From: Clostridiales bacterium | Lineage (GTDB): Bacteria > Bacillota > Clostridia > Oscillospirales > Acutalibacteraceae | Direction: 5' to 3' | NCBI GenBank assembly: GCA_024697575.1 | Contig: JAILFM010000110.1 | Coordinates: forward strand, 1-35,556 | Length of the DNA: 35,556 bases | Shown: in pieces, positions 1-9,096 of the stretch | Layout: every line of letters starts with the position of its first letter | Position numbering within the stretch: position 1 is the stretch's first letter | The notes under the pieces: generated by a model | What the model saw: the letters and a program-made list of their open reading frames with translations, nothing else | What the model was told of the DNA's origin: nothing | Databases searched by the model: none | Translations under genes and position numbers: made by a program

Positions 1-2
1 TG

Positions 3-1112
3 ATAATAAAAGAAACAGAAAAGGAAAACCATGGTTCTTGGCAGCATCACCGCATTGTCGCTTTCACCGATGACGGCAGTGAAGAAATGAGCTGCGCTAC
101 AATGAATATAATTCCCTCCCGATTTTCGGGCGGTTACATAAATGTAATGACATGGGGAGGCATTGGAACCGCGCCGCAATACCGCCGTCAGGGCTGTGTG
201 AAGAGTTTTTTTGAAAAAAATCTGTCGAGAGCGCGGGAATTTGACGCCGCGTCAAGCCTTTTACACCCGTTTTCATTTTCTTACTACAGACAGTTCGGAT
301 ATGAAAGGGTAAGTGACACCGTTCAGGTGCGCTGCCCGATGAGCGCATTGAGTTTTTTGCCCAGATATCCGGATTTAATACCGTTTACGCCGGATAAAAG
401 CGAAGAAGCGCTCAGCCTGTTTGAAAGATTTTCCAAAAACAGAAACCTGATGTTTAAAAGATTCAACACAGATTTTCTAACCCGCGGCAACCGGAACACA
501 TGGCTTTATTACAGAAGGGGCGAGCTTTGCGGCTATGTCACGCTTGAAGTGTTAAATCACTTTGACGGAATAAATCGTATGATCAGCGATGACCTTGCTG
601 TTTATGAGCTTTGTTTTATCGACCGCGATTCGCTGCTGCACCTGATGTCATTTTTAAGAATGTATGAAGGTCAGCTTGAAACCGTCAAATTCCATGACAT
701 CGGTCCCGTGCCCGAGGTTGACCTGATTTTAAGGCACTATATGCACACCGATTATTCTGTACATCCCGATGTTATGGCAAGAGTCATTGACAGTGAAAAA
801 ATGCTTCTTGCTGCTTCTTACCCTGATGAATACGGCGTTTTCACCGTCAATATCGAAGACTCCCTTAAAGATGTTGCGGGTACATTCAGGGTCTGTTATC
901 AAAACGGAAAATGCGATATTGAAAGATTGAATAATCCTCTTAAAGCCGACCTGACACTTACAGCTCAGCCGTTTGTTAAAATTCTTTACGGCACGGATGA
1001 TTTTAACGCAGAACTTGCTTCGTATATGGACGGAGTGAAGCTTAATAACGACGCCAAAGACTTTTTCAGAGCCTTTCCGAAGCGCATCAACGGTATTTTT
1101 GAACATTTTTGA
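3..1112 (+). CDS. Eis-like GNAT acetyltransferase with C-terminal SCP2-like domain; 5' end truncated by window edge
   Basis: Frame stays open from position 3 (IIKETEKENHGSWQHHRIVAFTDDGSEEMSCATMN...), so the ORF track start at 87 is probably internal. GNAT-like 'GGIGTAPQYRRQGCVKSFFEKNL...LHPFSFSYYRQFGYE' matches Eis-family architecture. Confidence 0.75.
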   Translation: MIKETEKENHGSWQHHRIVAFTDDGSEEMSCATMNIIPSRFSGGYINVMTWGGIGTAPQYRRQGCVKSFFEKNLSRAREFDAASSLLHPFSFSYYRQFGYERVSDTVQVRCPMSALSFLPRYPDLIPFTPDKSEEALSLFERFSKNRNLMFKRFNTDFLTRGNRNTWLYYRRGELCGYVTLEVLNHFDGINRMISDDLAVYELCFIDRDSLLHLMSFLRMYEGQLETVKFHDIGPVPEVDLILRHYMHTDYSVHPDVMARVIDSEKMLLAASYPDEYGVFTVNIEDSLKDVAGTFRVCYQNGKCDIERLNNPLKADLTLTAQPFVKILYGTDDFNAELASYMDGVKLNNDAKDFFRAFPKRINGIFEHF

Positions 1113-1120
1113 GGTATAAG

Positions 1121-3262
1121 ATGTCAATTACAATGCTTTTAAAAAAAGAGATTGAAGCAAAACCGGCGGGCGTTTTCTGCCCGGATTATTTCAAGGCAAG
1201 AGCATTAAACGATAACAGCAGTCTTTCCGCCGCTGAAAAACGCGGCGAAGCATGCTTTTCTCTCTTTGCATTTTCACCGGCATTTATTTACAAAAATGAC
1301 CTTATCGTCGGCTCCAGGCGACCGATGTTTGTTGATTTACCCGATAAAGAATTAAAAGAATGCACAGAAATATGCGCTGAAACGGGCGAAAGGTGTTTTC
1401 TGACTAACAACGACCATTTTGCCCCTGATTATGCATACATACTAAATCGCGGCATACCGGGCGTTATTGAAGATATTGATAACTCAATCGCCGCATATTC
1501 CTCTCAGAATGGTGAAAAGCGCATTGTTAATCTGCTCTCAATGAAGAAAGCAATGCAGGGTCTTCTCCGTATGATTGGAAAGCACATCGACCTTGCCGAA
1601 CAGCTTAAAGGCGCTGAGGGTTATAATAAAAGCAACCTTGATTTCATTATCGGTAATCTGACAACCCTGTTGCACGGCGTTCCTGACGGGTTTGCATCCG
1701 CTTTGCAGCTTGTCTGGCTTTGCCACACCTGCTTCGGATATGAGGGCAGGTATGCCATGGCGCTTGGAAGGATTGACCAATACCTTTGGGATTTCTTCAA
1801 TAAATCCGTTTCTTCCGGTGAAATAACGGAGAACGAAGCCATTACTTTGCTTGAGAATGTATTTATAAAGATATATGAAAAAAGAGCCTTCGGCGACGGT
1901 GACGATGTTGTCAATATATGCATCGGCGGATCAAACGAAAACGGCGAAAGCTGTGTGAATCAGCTTTCATACAGTGTTCTGAAAGCGGTTAAAAACTGCA
2001 ATGTGCCCGGTCCAAATCTTTCGGCAAGGATTTCGGATTCAACACCCGATGAATTTCTTGATGAATGCCTTGTTTCAATCGGGACGGGTCTTGGCTATCC
2101 GGCGCTGATGAACGACGGGGCAAACATACCTGCCCTGAGCCGCTACGGTTATGACAAAAAAGATGTTTATAACTACTGTATGGTGGGATGTATTGAAAAC
2201 TTCATTCCCGGCAAACAGCCTCCGTGGAGCGACGGCAGGTTTGACACGCCGAGATTTTTTGAATATCTTTTCAATAACGGCAAGGGTATACTTAACGGAA
2301 AGACCTCCGGTATTGACACGGGAAATGTCGGTGAAATAAGCTCAATGCCCGATTTTCTGAAACGGTTTGAACGCCAGATTGCCGACGGTGTAAAAAAATA
2401 CGTCGACAATTTCAACAGAGTCAATACACCGGAAAACCCGGAAGATTTAACATCCCCTTTTCTCTCCTGCTTTGCAAAAGAGTGTATTCAATCCGGTCTT
2501 GACATAAACTGCGGCGGTGCAAAATATTCTTCGGTTCACGGCGCGGCGCTTATGGGCGTTGGCACGGTATGCGACGCGCTCGCGGCAATTGAAAAAACCG
2601 TTTATATTGACCGGTCTTTAACGCTCGATGAAATAAGAGAAGCCCTGCTTTGCAATTTTGAGGGTAAAGAAAACTTAAGACAGACTCTTTTAAATGCGCC
2701 GAAATACGGCAACAACGATGATTTGGTTGACAAATATTCAAAATGGTTCGTTGAATTTCACTTTAAAGAATTTTCAAAATATAAGACCCGTGACGGCGGT
2801 CCGTTTTATATTCTTATGGCAGCCAATACATCCAATATCAGCGCCGGCAAACTGATTGCCGCAACGCCGGACGGAAGGGAGGCGGGCGAACCGCTCTCGG
2901 ACGCGGCTTCACCCACATACGGCAGAGATAAAAGCGGTGTTACTGCCACGCTTCAAAGCGTTGCAAAGCCGGACTACACACTTGTCGCCGGAGGAACAGT
3001 CGTTAACCAAAAGTTTTTGCCAACTATGTTCAGCGGCGAAAACCGTAAAAAGCTGCTCGCGCTAATTAAGGTGTATTTTAAACTCGGCGGTCAGGAAATT
3101 CAGATAAACTCAACTTCTCCCGAAATTCTGAAGGACGCTATGAATCACCCGGAAAATTACAAAAATCTGGTTGTGAGAGTATCCGGATTTTCGGCATTTT
3201 ATGTCACTCTTGACCGTGACGTTCAGCTTGATATTCTGAGCAGAACCCAGCAGGCGGTTTAA
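1121..3262 (+). CDS. Glycyl radical enzyme (pyruvate formate-lyase-like / dehydratase-like family, substrate unknown)
   Basis: Active-site 'MVGCIENFIPGKQPPWSDGRF' (Cys plus Glu) and C-terminal glycyl-radical motif 'VRVSGFSAFYVTLDRDVQLDILSRTQQ'. Start moved from TTG 1109 to ATG 1121, just after GAGG. Confidence 0.88.
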   Translation: MSITMLLKKEIEAKPAGVFCPDYFKARALNDNSSLSAAEKRGEACFSLFAFSPAFIYKNDLIVGSRRPMFVDLPDKELKECTEICAETGERCFLTNNDHFAPDYAYILNRGIPGVIEDIDNSIAAYSSQNGEKRIVNLLSMKKAMQGLLRMIGKHIDLAEQLKGAEGYNKSNLDFIIGNLTTLLHGVPDGFASALQLVWLCHTCFGYEGRYAMALGRIDQYLWDFFNKSVSSGEITENEAITLLENVFIKIYEKRAFGDGDDVVNICIGGSNENGESCVNQLSYSVLKAVKNCNVPGPNLSARISDSTPDEFLDECLVSIGTGLGYPALMNDGANIPALSRYGYDKKDVYNYCMVGCIENFIPGKQPPWSDGRFDTPRFFEYLFNNGKGILNGKTSGIDTGNVGEISSMPDFLKRFERQIADGVKKYVDNFNRVNTPENPEDLTSPFLSCFAKECIQSGLDINCGGAKYSSVHGAALMGVGTVCDALAAIEKTVYIDRSLTLDEIREALLCNFEGKENLRQTLLNAPKYGNNDDLVDKYSKWFVEFHFKEFSKYKTRDGGPFYILMAANTSNISAGKLIAATPDGREAGEPLSDAASPTYGRDKSGVTATLQSVAKPDYTLVAGGTVVNQKFLPTMFSGENRKKLLALIKVYFKLGGQEIQINSTSPEILKDAMNHPENYKNLVVRVSGFSAFYVTLDRDVQLDILSRTQQAV

Positions 3263-3265
3263 AAT

Positions 3266-4036
3266 ATGACACTGAATGTTTCAAATATACAGCATTTTTC
3301 AACCGGCGACGGTGACGGAATAAGAACAACGGTTTTTCTTAAAGGCTGTAACCTTCGCTGCCCGTGGTGCCACAACCCCGAAACAATTTCACCGAAACCG
3401 CAGATTTTAAACTTTAAAGCCGTAAATGAACAGATAGCTTACGGAAAAAGCATGACGGTTGATGAAATTGTCGCCGATATAACTAAAGACGAATTGTTTT
3501 ATGATGAAAGCGGCGGCGGGGTAACAATCAGCGGCGGAGAAGCAATGCTTCAGAGCGACGGATGCGCCGCACTGTCAAAAGAACTTCAAAAAAAGGATAT
3601 TTCCGTGATTATGGACACAGCCGGCTGTGTGCCGTTTGGTGAATTTGAAAAAGTGCGCCCGTTTGTTGACAAATTCTATTACGATTTTAAGACGCCGGAT
3701 AAAGAAAAATACGAGAAAGTTATCAAAGGCAACTTTGACCTTATTCAAAGCAATCTTGAAAAACTGATCAGACTCGGTTCATCTGTCAATGTACGCATAC
3801 CGCTTATCCCCGGATTTAATACTTCAAATGAAGATATTGAAAAATTCAAGGCTTTGCTATTGTCACTGAAGGTAAAAGAAATTGACCTTTTGCCGTTTCA
3901 CCGGCTCGGCGCTTCAAAATACGAGGCAATGGGAAAACAATATCTCTATAGAGATACTCCGGTGTTATCAAAAAATGAAATAAATTCAATTTTTGACGCA
4001 TTTTCGCAAAATTTTTCGGTCAGAATTGAAACATAA
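3266..4036 (+). CDS. Glycyl radical enzyme activating enzyme, radical SAM
   Basis: CX3CX2C motif 'GCNLRCPWCHNPE', 'SGGGVTISGGEAMLQ', directly downstream of the GRE. Confidence 0.9.
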   Translation: MTLNVSNIQHFSTGDGDGIRTTVFLKGCNLRCPWCHNPETISPKPQILNFKAVNEQIAYGKSMTVDEIVADITKDELFYDESGGGVTISGGEAMLQSDGCAALSKELQKKDISVIMDTAGCVPFGEFEKVRPFVDKFYYDFKTPDKEKYEKVIKGNFDLIQSNLEKLIRLGSSVNVRIPLIPGFNTSNEDIEKFKALLLSLKVKEIDLLPFHRLGASKYEAMGKQYLYRDTPVLSKNEINSIFDAFSQNFSVRIET

Positions 4037-4077
4037 TTGCTTTTTTTCAACACTTATGAACAGTGAGGTGTTATTCT

Positions 4078-5142
4078 ATGCAGGAAAAGAAAAAGGTGAA
4101 TGTACCTCTGGTAATCATTTCACTTGTGGTTATAGGCATCATCGCCGTTTTTTTCACCATAACCCAAAAAATAAAAAACAGCGAAAATACTACCCCGAAT
4201 GTCATTGAAGAAAGCAGCTCCGCCGCCCTCACGCAAACGCCTGAGACGCAAGCCGAAACCCTCGTCGAAACTACCGAAGCGGCAACAACCGCCACGCAAA
4301 CTTCACAAACAGCCGAAGCAACATCAAATTTGCCCGTTGCTGCAAAAGAAACAACAACCGGGAAAAAAGAGGAACCGACGACAGAGAGCATGCAGCAGGT
4401 GCAGGAGGAGATGACTGTCCCCGCTCTTGATGAAAGCGATATGTCAAGCGGTAAAGCGAGCGTTGCAAGCGCGTCAGCGGCAAAGGATTTGCCAAGTGAT
4501 ATGTCTTTTGCAGGCCTTTACAATCAAGGATATGATGTTATCGGTCTTAAAGAATTTATATACAATAACGATATGTCGCCCGATTGCAGGCAAAGAAAAT
4601 ACGGTTACAATAGCGGGTATGACATCGGCGCAAGGCTTATAGATTTTACAATTGACACAGTAAAAATGAAGTTTAACTATGACGGCAAGACATACCGCAT
4701 TCAGCTTTGGAAAGGTCAGTACATCTCCGGCGAAGTCGGCACCGTAGGCGGTGAAGTGGGCATTTATACCAAAGACGGCGAAAACTTCAACGGCGACCAT
4801 TTTAACTGCGCCGCGGAAGGTGACGAGCTCTACCAGGAGATGACAATTCTCTGGGACGAAAACGGCGACGGCAACTATACCTCACAGCTGACAAGGAACT
4901 ACTCCCTGCACTGGTGGCAAACAGGATATGTTGACGGTCAGCTTAAAAACAAACGCGATTCAAAGCCCCTGAAGCTTCTCAGCCACATGACATTCAAAGA
5001 CGAAGAGCAGGCATCGGCATTTTGCCAGGCGCTTGCGAATCAGGGCTTTTCTCAGGTGTCCACCTTTAACCCGACGGGTGCCGACTGTTTTAAACAGCAC
5101 GGCAAGGATGTTATCTATATTTGGCAAAACATAGGGTGTTGA
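4078..5142 (+). CDS. Membrane-anchored/secreted protein, Thr/Ala/Glu-rich linker plus DUF4474-like domain (copy 1, divergent)
   Basis: N-terminal TM 'VPLVIISLVVIGIIAVFFTI', low-complexity linker, then '...IQLWKGQY...GGEVGIYT...' shared with the next two genes. ATG 4078 preferred over GTG 4063 because GTGAGG acts as RBS. Confidence 0.7.
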   Translation: MQEKKKVNVPLVIISLVVIGIIAVFFTITQKIKNSENTTPNVIEESSSAALTQTPETQAETLVETTEAATTATQTSQTAEATSNLPVAAKETTTGKKEEPTTESMQQVQEEMTVPALDESDMSSGKASVASASAAKDLPSDMSFAGLYNQGYDVIGLKEFIYNNDMSPDCRQRKYGYNSGYDIGARLIDFTIDTVKMKFNYDGKTYRIQLWKGQYISGEVGTVGGEVGIYTKDGENFNGDHFNCAAEGDELYQEMTILWDENGDGNYTSQLTRNYSLHWWQTGYVDGQLKNKRDSKPLKLLSHMTFKDEEQASAFCQALANQGFSQVSTFNPTGADCFKQHGKDVIYIWQNIGC

Positions 5143-5167
5143 CAATCAGCCCTATTAGTTGTAATAT
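5139..5167 (+). promoter_or_regulatory. Candidate sigma-A promoter for DUF4474-like copies 2 and 3
   Basis: TTGACA (5139-5144), 17-nt spacer, TAATAT (5162-5167). The -35 overlaps the TGA stop of the upstream gene. Confidence 0.6.
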
Positions 5168-5217
5168 AAACTGGTTGTTATTTGATTTGTTAATCAAGTA
5201 AATTTATGGAGGATTCT

Positions 5218-6180
5218 ATGTCAATCAAAAAAATTATCGCCCTTGCGATATCCGCTTCGATTGCAATCTGCGCATCGTGCGTAACCACCGCGGGCATTCG
5301 TTCAGCTACCTTAGATAATGCGGCTCAGCCCGCCGCAGAAACATCGGTTGTCACCGAGAGCGGCGTTGCCGGAGCAAAAACAAACCTTACCCCCGGTGCT
5401 AATTATCTCGCCTCAATAGCAAAAACATCATACAAAAGCAAAAAAACGGCTACTGCATCAAAATCCACAAAAAAGTCGTCTTTTAACCTTAAATCATTGC
5501 TCAACAGTATTGATGTCAGAGAACTGCTTACAGGTCGCCAAGTTTTAGGGTATAAATATTCGCCGGACGGCTACTACTACACCGACGATAAGGAATGCTG
5601 GCAGGCAAACGCCGGCTACAATCTTACATATGATACATTAGCGGGTCTCGGTGCAATGTATATCGACTCCGTTCGTATCCGTTTCACCTATGGCAATAAA
5701 GACTGGATGGTTCAGCTGTGGAAGGGTCAGTACGGCTATCTGTTCGTCGGTGCTGAAATCGGTCTTTACACCGCGCCTAAAGGCACATACAACGCAAATG
5801 ACAAGGGCTCAGTCAACCACTATAACTGCGCCGGCAAAGAAGATTGGCTCAATATGCAGCTTGACTGCTACTGGGCGAAAAATAATGACGGTCATTATGT
5901 CAAACAGTTTACAAGACCGTACGATAAATACTGGTGGGCTACAGGCTTTGTAAAGGGTCAGCTCACAAAATACAGTGCCCCGAGAACAGAGCTTAAAACC
6001 AGGAACCGCATCACTTTCAAGAGCACCGAAATGGCAAACATTTTTGTGAAAGGTCTTAAAAAAGCAGGCTTCAGAAGGTCCGCTTCTGTCAAAGGTCTTG
6101 TTGACGACGGATATTATCAGAACGGCGCCGATGTCTGGGTTCTCTGGTCATCAATCAGCCAGGAAGCATTCGCATCGTAA
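5218..6180 (+). CDS. Secreted protein with DUF4474-like C-terminal domain (copy 2)
   Basis: Signal peptide-like N-terminus; 'CWQANAGYNLTYD...MYIDSVRIRFTYGNKDWMVQLWKGQYGYLFVGAEIGLYT'. RBS GGAGG places the start at ATG 5218 rather than 5206. Confidence 0.75.
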   Translation: MSIKKIIALAISASIAICASCVTTAGIRSATLDNAAQPAAETSVVTESGVAGAKTNLTPGANYLASIAKTSYKSKKTATASKSTKKSSFNLKSLLNSIDVRELLTGRQVLGYKYSPDGYYYTDDKECWQANAGYNLTYDTLAGLGAMYIDSVRIRFTYGNKDWMVQLWKGQYGYLFVGAEIGLYTAPKGTYNANDKGSVNHYNCAGKEDWLNMQLDCYWAKNNDGHYVKQFTRPYDKYWWATGFVKGQLTKYSAPRTELKTRNRITFKSTEMANIFVKGLKKAGFRRSASVKGLVDDGYYQNGADVWVLWSSISQEAFAS

Positions 6181-7172
6181 TTTAACTGAAACGGAGTATT
6201 GATATGTCAAAAGGAAAGATAGTTGCTCTTGCAGCCGCTGCGGTTGTCATACTTGCCGCTGCCTGCGCTGCGGTACCTACAATACGAAACCTCACAATGA
6301 AGGAACCGATAACTTTGCAGCCTGATCAGCCGGCGGCAGTTGTTGAAGAGACAACTACTTCTCCGGTTGAAACAACAACCGCTCCGGTCACTCAGCCGGC
6401 TGACAGCGGCGAAAGTGTAACAAGAAAAATATCAAAAGCCGTTAATTCAATTGTCACAACGACAAAAAGCGTAGCCACCACAAGAAATGCCGAAGTATCA
6501 TCCGGCGTTCAGTCCATTCTCGAAGGTGAGCAGATTTTCGGCTATAAATATTCACCAGACGGGTATTACTATACCGACGACAAGGACTGCTGGCAGGCTA
6601 ACACCGGCTATAATCTGATGTATGATAAACTTGCCGGTCTGGGAGCTATGTATATTGACTCTGTTCGCGTCCGTTTCACTTACGGCGGGAAAGACTGGAT
6701 GGTTCAGCTTTGGAAGGGTCAGTACGGCTACCTTCTTGTCGGCGCAGAAATCGGTCTTTACACCGCAAAAGAAGGCACCTATAACCCAAGTGATAAAGGC
6801 TCAGTCAATCACTATGACTGCGCCGGCAGCGAAGACTGGCTTTATATGCAGCTCGACTGCTACTGGGCAAAAAACAACGACGGTCACTATGTCAAAGCGT
6901 TTACAAGACCTTATGCCAGATACTGGTGGCCCACAGGCTTTGTAAAGGGTCAGCTCACAAAGTACACTGCCCCCAGAACAGAGCTTAAAACTAAGAACCG
7001 TATCACATTCAAGAGCACCGAAATGGCTGATTTGTTCGTAAGCGGCTTAAGCAATGCAGGCTTCAAAAAAGCCGGGTCTTCGAGCAGCCTTGTTGACGAC
7101 AGCTATTATCAAAGCGGAGCCGATGTCTGGGTTCTCTGGTCATCGATTAACCAGGAAGCATTCGCATCGTAA
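5524..7172 (+). repeat. Tandem coding duplication (5524-6180 versus 6517-7172)
   Basis: Both encode G-YKYSPDGYYYTDDK-CWQAN...ADVWVLWSSI-QEAFAS with conserved DNA stretches such as 'gccgatgtctgggttctctggtcatc'. Confidence 0.85.
6204..7172 (+). CDS. Secreted protein with DUF4474-like C-terminal domain (copy 3)
   Basis: C-terminal ~215 aa nearly identical to copy 2; N-terminal TM/signal and Thr/Val/Pro-rich linker are different. Confidence 0.75.
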   Translation: MSKGKIVALAAAAVVILAAACAAVPTIRNLTMKEPITLQPDQPAAVVEETTTSPVETTTAPVTQPADSGESVTRKISKAVNSIVTTTKSVATTRNAEVSSGVQSILEGEQIFGYKYSPDGYYYTDDKDCWQANTGYNLMYDKLAGLGAMYIDSVRVRFTYGGKDWMVQLWKGQYGYLLVGAEIGLYTAKEGTYNPSDKGSVNHYDCAGSEDWLYMQLDCYWAKNNDGHYVKAFTRPYARYWWPTGFVKGQLTKYTAPRTELKTKNRITFKSTEMADLFVSGLSNAGFKKAGSSSSLVDDSYYQSGADVWVLWSSINQEAFAS

Positions 7173-7181
7173 ATAGTTTTA

Positions 7182-7224
7182 AATATCAAAGCAGGGCGTC
7201 GTTTCGATGCCCTGCTTTGATATT
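7182..7224. terminator. Bidirectional intrinsic terminator between convergent genes
   Basis: Perfect 16-bp arms AATATCAAAGCAGGGC (7182-7197) / GCCCTGCTTTGATATT (7209-7224), extendable by three inner pairs. Confidence 0.85.
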
Positions 7225-7235
7225 ATCTGATTTTA

Positions 7236-8669
7236 TTAATCGAATCTTTCAACTACACCGGCAAAAGCGTCGGCAATTGCCTTTTGGCTGTTAATGCCCA
7301 TGGAATTTGTTTCATGATAATGATTGTCATCGAATCTGTCGTGAACTCCGTTAAGGAAAGGCTGAGTGGGATTCAAAACAAAATCATTAGGCGGAACAAC
7401 ATATCCGGTCATATCGTTTGTTTCGCCGTAAACAATCAAATCACTTTCACCAGCAATTTCGGCAAGCGGTGCCGGGTTAATCTCCGGTCCCTTACCTGTT
7501 GTGCTGTGCTCTGCGTCCATATACGGGCCGTAGACTGTCGGCATAAAGCTTTCACCGGGCAGGAACAGTATTTTTTTGTCGCCGATTGACATATAAGTCA
7601 TTTCGGTAACCATAGATATGCCGGTGAGTGATTCCTTACACGGATACGCTTTAAAACTCATAGTGTGCCTTAATGCAAGCAATGTCAGAACATAGTTATC
7701 AACGGGATAAACAAACTCCTGGTTAAGGTATTTTATTTTCGGCTCAAGTTCAATCTCATCCGTTATACTCATTGCACCCTCGGCAACCATTTTGCCCTGG
7801 GCTTTTACGCATTCAAGAGGATTGTTTTCAACAAGCTCAGCGCAGTCCATACCTCCGATTGCACCGATACCGAAGTGAACGTTTGCACCGGTCTTTTCAC
7901 TGATTATTTCGCGCATAAAATAGGGATATTCGCCGCTGAGCTTGCGATTATCGCCGCCCAGGGTATTCGGATGACCGCCCCAGTTTAAGAACCATGTTTC
8001 AGCGCTGTTGTCATCCGGCGCAAAACGAAATCTTGAAAGATATTCGTGCTTGTCAATAAACGCCCTTTTGGTTCTCAAGCCGTCTTTTATAAGAATGTTG
8101 CCGTAGTACAGTTTGCCGCTCTTGCGGTTCAGGTAAGCTTCTTCAGACGCTTTGACGGCATTTTCCATCAAAAGGTCCATGTATTCCTTATCTTTACCAT
8201 CAGCGGGAATTGACAAAAACGGCTTGCCCCAATAACCTAAGGTATCAATCCCGGAATGAGAATGAGTACAACTGACAATTATAAACTTGCAGCCCTTGAT
8301 AACGGGAGAATCCATAATCATACGGCGGATTTGATTAATCTCAATCCTTGTCATGCCGATACTGTCAACCGAAAGCCAAATTATACCTTCATCACTGCCG
8401 CAGTCAATCCACGCAGAGTGAACATAAACCGGTGAAATAATGCCGTCCATAACATGACCGGAGCCATGCCCTGCGATATAAAAGGTTCTGCCGCTTTTGA
8501 CATTCGGCATCGTTTCTTTTCTTGCAAAACCGACTCTGTAGCCGCCGCCCTGAAGTAAAACGGGGGCGTTTTTTTCAATAACGGGTTCTTTTTCTTTTTT
8601 CTGAACCTTTTTTCCGTAGTTGCGGGTAATTTTAATAATACCCTTCATTACAATATCAAGCGGATCCAT
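7236..8669 (-). CDS. Neutral/alkaline non-lysosomal ceramidase-like protein
   Basis: 'YRVGFARKETMP...', 'SVDSIGMTR', 'CTHSHSGIDTLGYWG', 'NWGGHPNTLGG' resemble the neutral ceramidase N-terminal domain. RBS AAGGAG upstream. Confidence 0.65.
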   Translation of the reverse strand: MDPLDIVMKGIIKITRNYGKKVQKKEKEPVIEKNAPVLLQGGGYRVGFARKETMPNVKSGRTFYIAGHGSGHVMDGIISPVYVHSAWIDCGSDEGIIWLSVDSIGMTRIEINQIRRMIMDSPVIKGCKFIIVSCTHSHSGIDTLGYWGKPFLSIPADGKDKEYMDLLMENAVKASEEAYLNRKSGKLYYGNILIKDGLRTKRAFIDKHEYLSRFRFAPDDNSAETWFLNWGGHPNTLGGDNRKLSGEYPYFMREIISEKTGANVHFGIGAIGGMDCAELVENNPLECVKAQGKMVAEGAMSITDEIELEPKIKYLNQEFVYPVDNYVLTLLALRHTMSFKAYPCKESLTGISMVTEMTYMSIGDKKILFLPGESFMPTVYGPYMDAEHSTTGKGPEINPAPLAEIAGESDLIVYGETNDMTGYVVPPNDFVLNPTQPFLNGVHDRFDDNHYHETNSMGINSQKAIADAFAGVVERFD

Positions 8670-8683
8670 AAATACACGTCTCC

Positions 8684-9073
8684 TTAAATATTCTTTTCAA
8701 CTTTATAAATGCTCTGCCCTTCAATATCGAACGGCGGAATAATAATCGGCGGTATCCCGGCGGCAGTTGAAACCGTTGAAACAAAAGCTCTTGCAAAGGG
8801 GAACAGTTCTTTGAAAGACTGAACATGAATTTTTTCTTTAGGCTGAGAGGTGTCGAAGCTGAAAATACCCTCAAGGACAATTTTAATCCCGAATTTTTCC
8901 GGCTGCGCCTTGTCATGTGAGTCAACAGTAATCTGACCAATACAGCCGTTGCCGGAATTGTACCTGACAGAGTATGAATAGCTGTTTTCAAACTCAACCT
9001 TCTGCCCGTTTTCATATTTGTTGACAAAACTGCATTCCGAAACCTTATAACCCCTGAAAGTTACTATATTCAA
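8684..9073 (-). CDS. SecB-like chaperone
   Basis: C-terminal 'LFPFARAFVSTVSTAAGIPPIIIPPFDIEGQSIYK' resembles SecB 'LFPYAR...FP...PINFDALY'. GGAGGTG favours TTG start at 9073; ORF track extends to 9100. Confidence 0.65.
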   Translation of the reverse strand: MNIVTFRGYKVSECSFVNKYENGQKVEFENSYSYSVRYNSGNGCIGQITVDSHDKAQPEKFGIKIVLEGIFSFDTSQPKEKIHVQSFKELFPFARAFVSTVSTAAGIPPIIIPPFDIEGQSIYKVEKNI

Positions 9074-9096
9074 AACATTCACCTCCGGTAAAGGTA

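Noticed and set aside
4199-4414. Arg/Lys/Pro-rich 71-aa ORF overlapping DUF4474-like copy 1
   Set aside because: Frame-shifted reading of the Thr/Ala-rich linker; low-complexity artefact.
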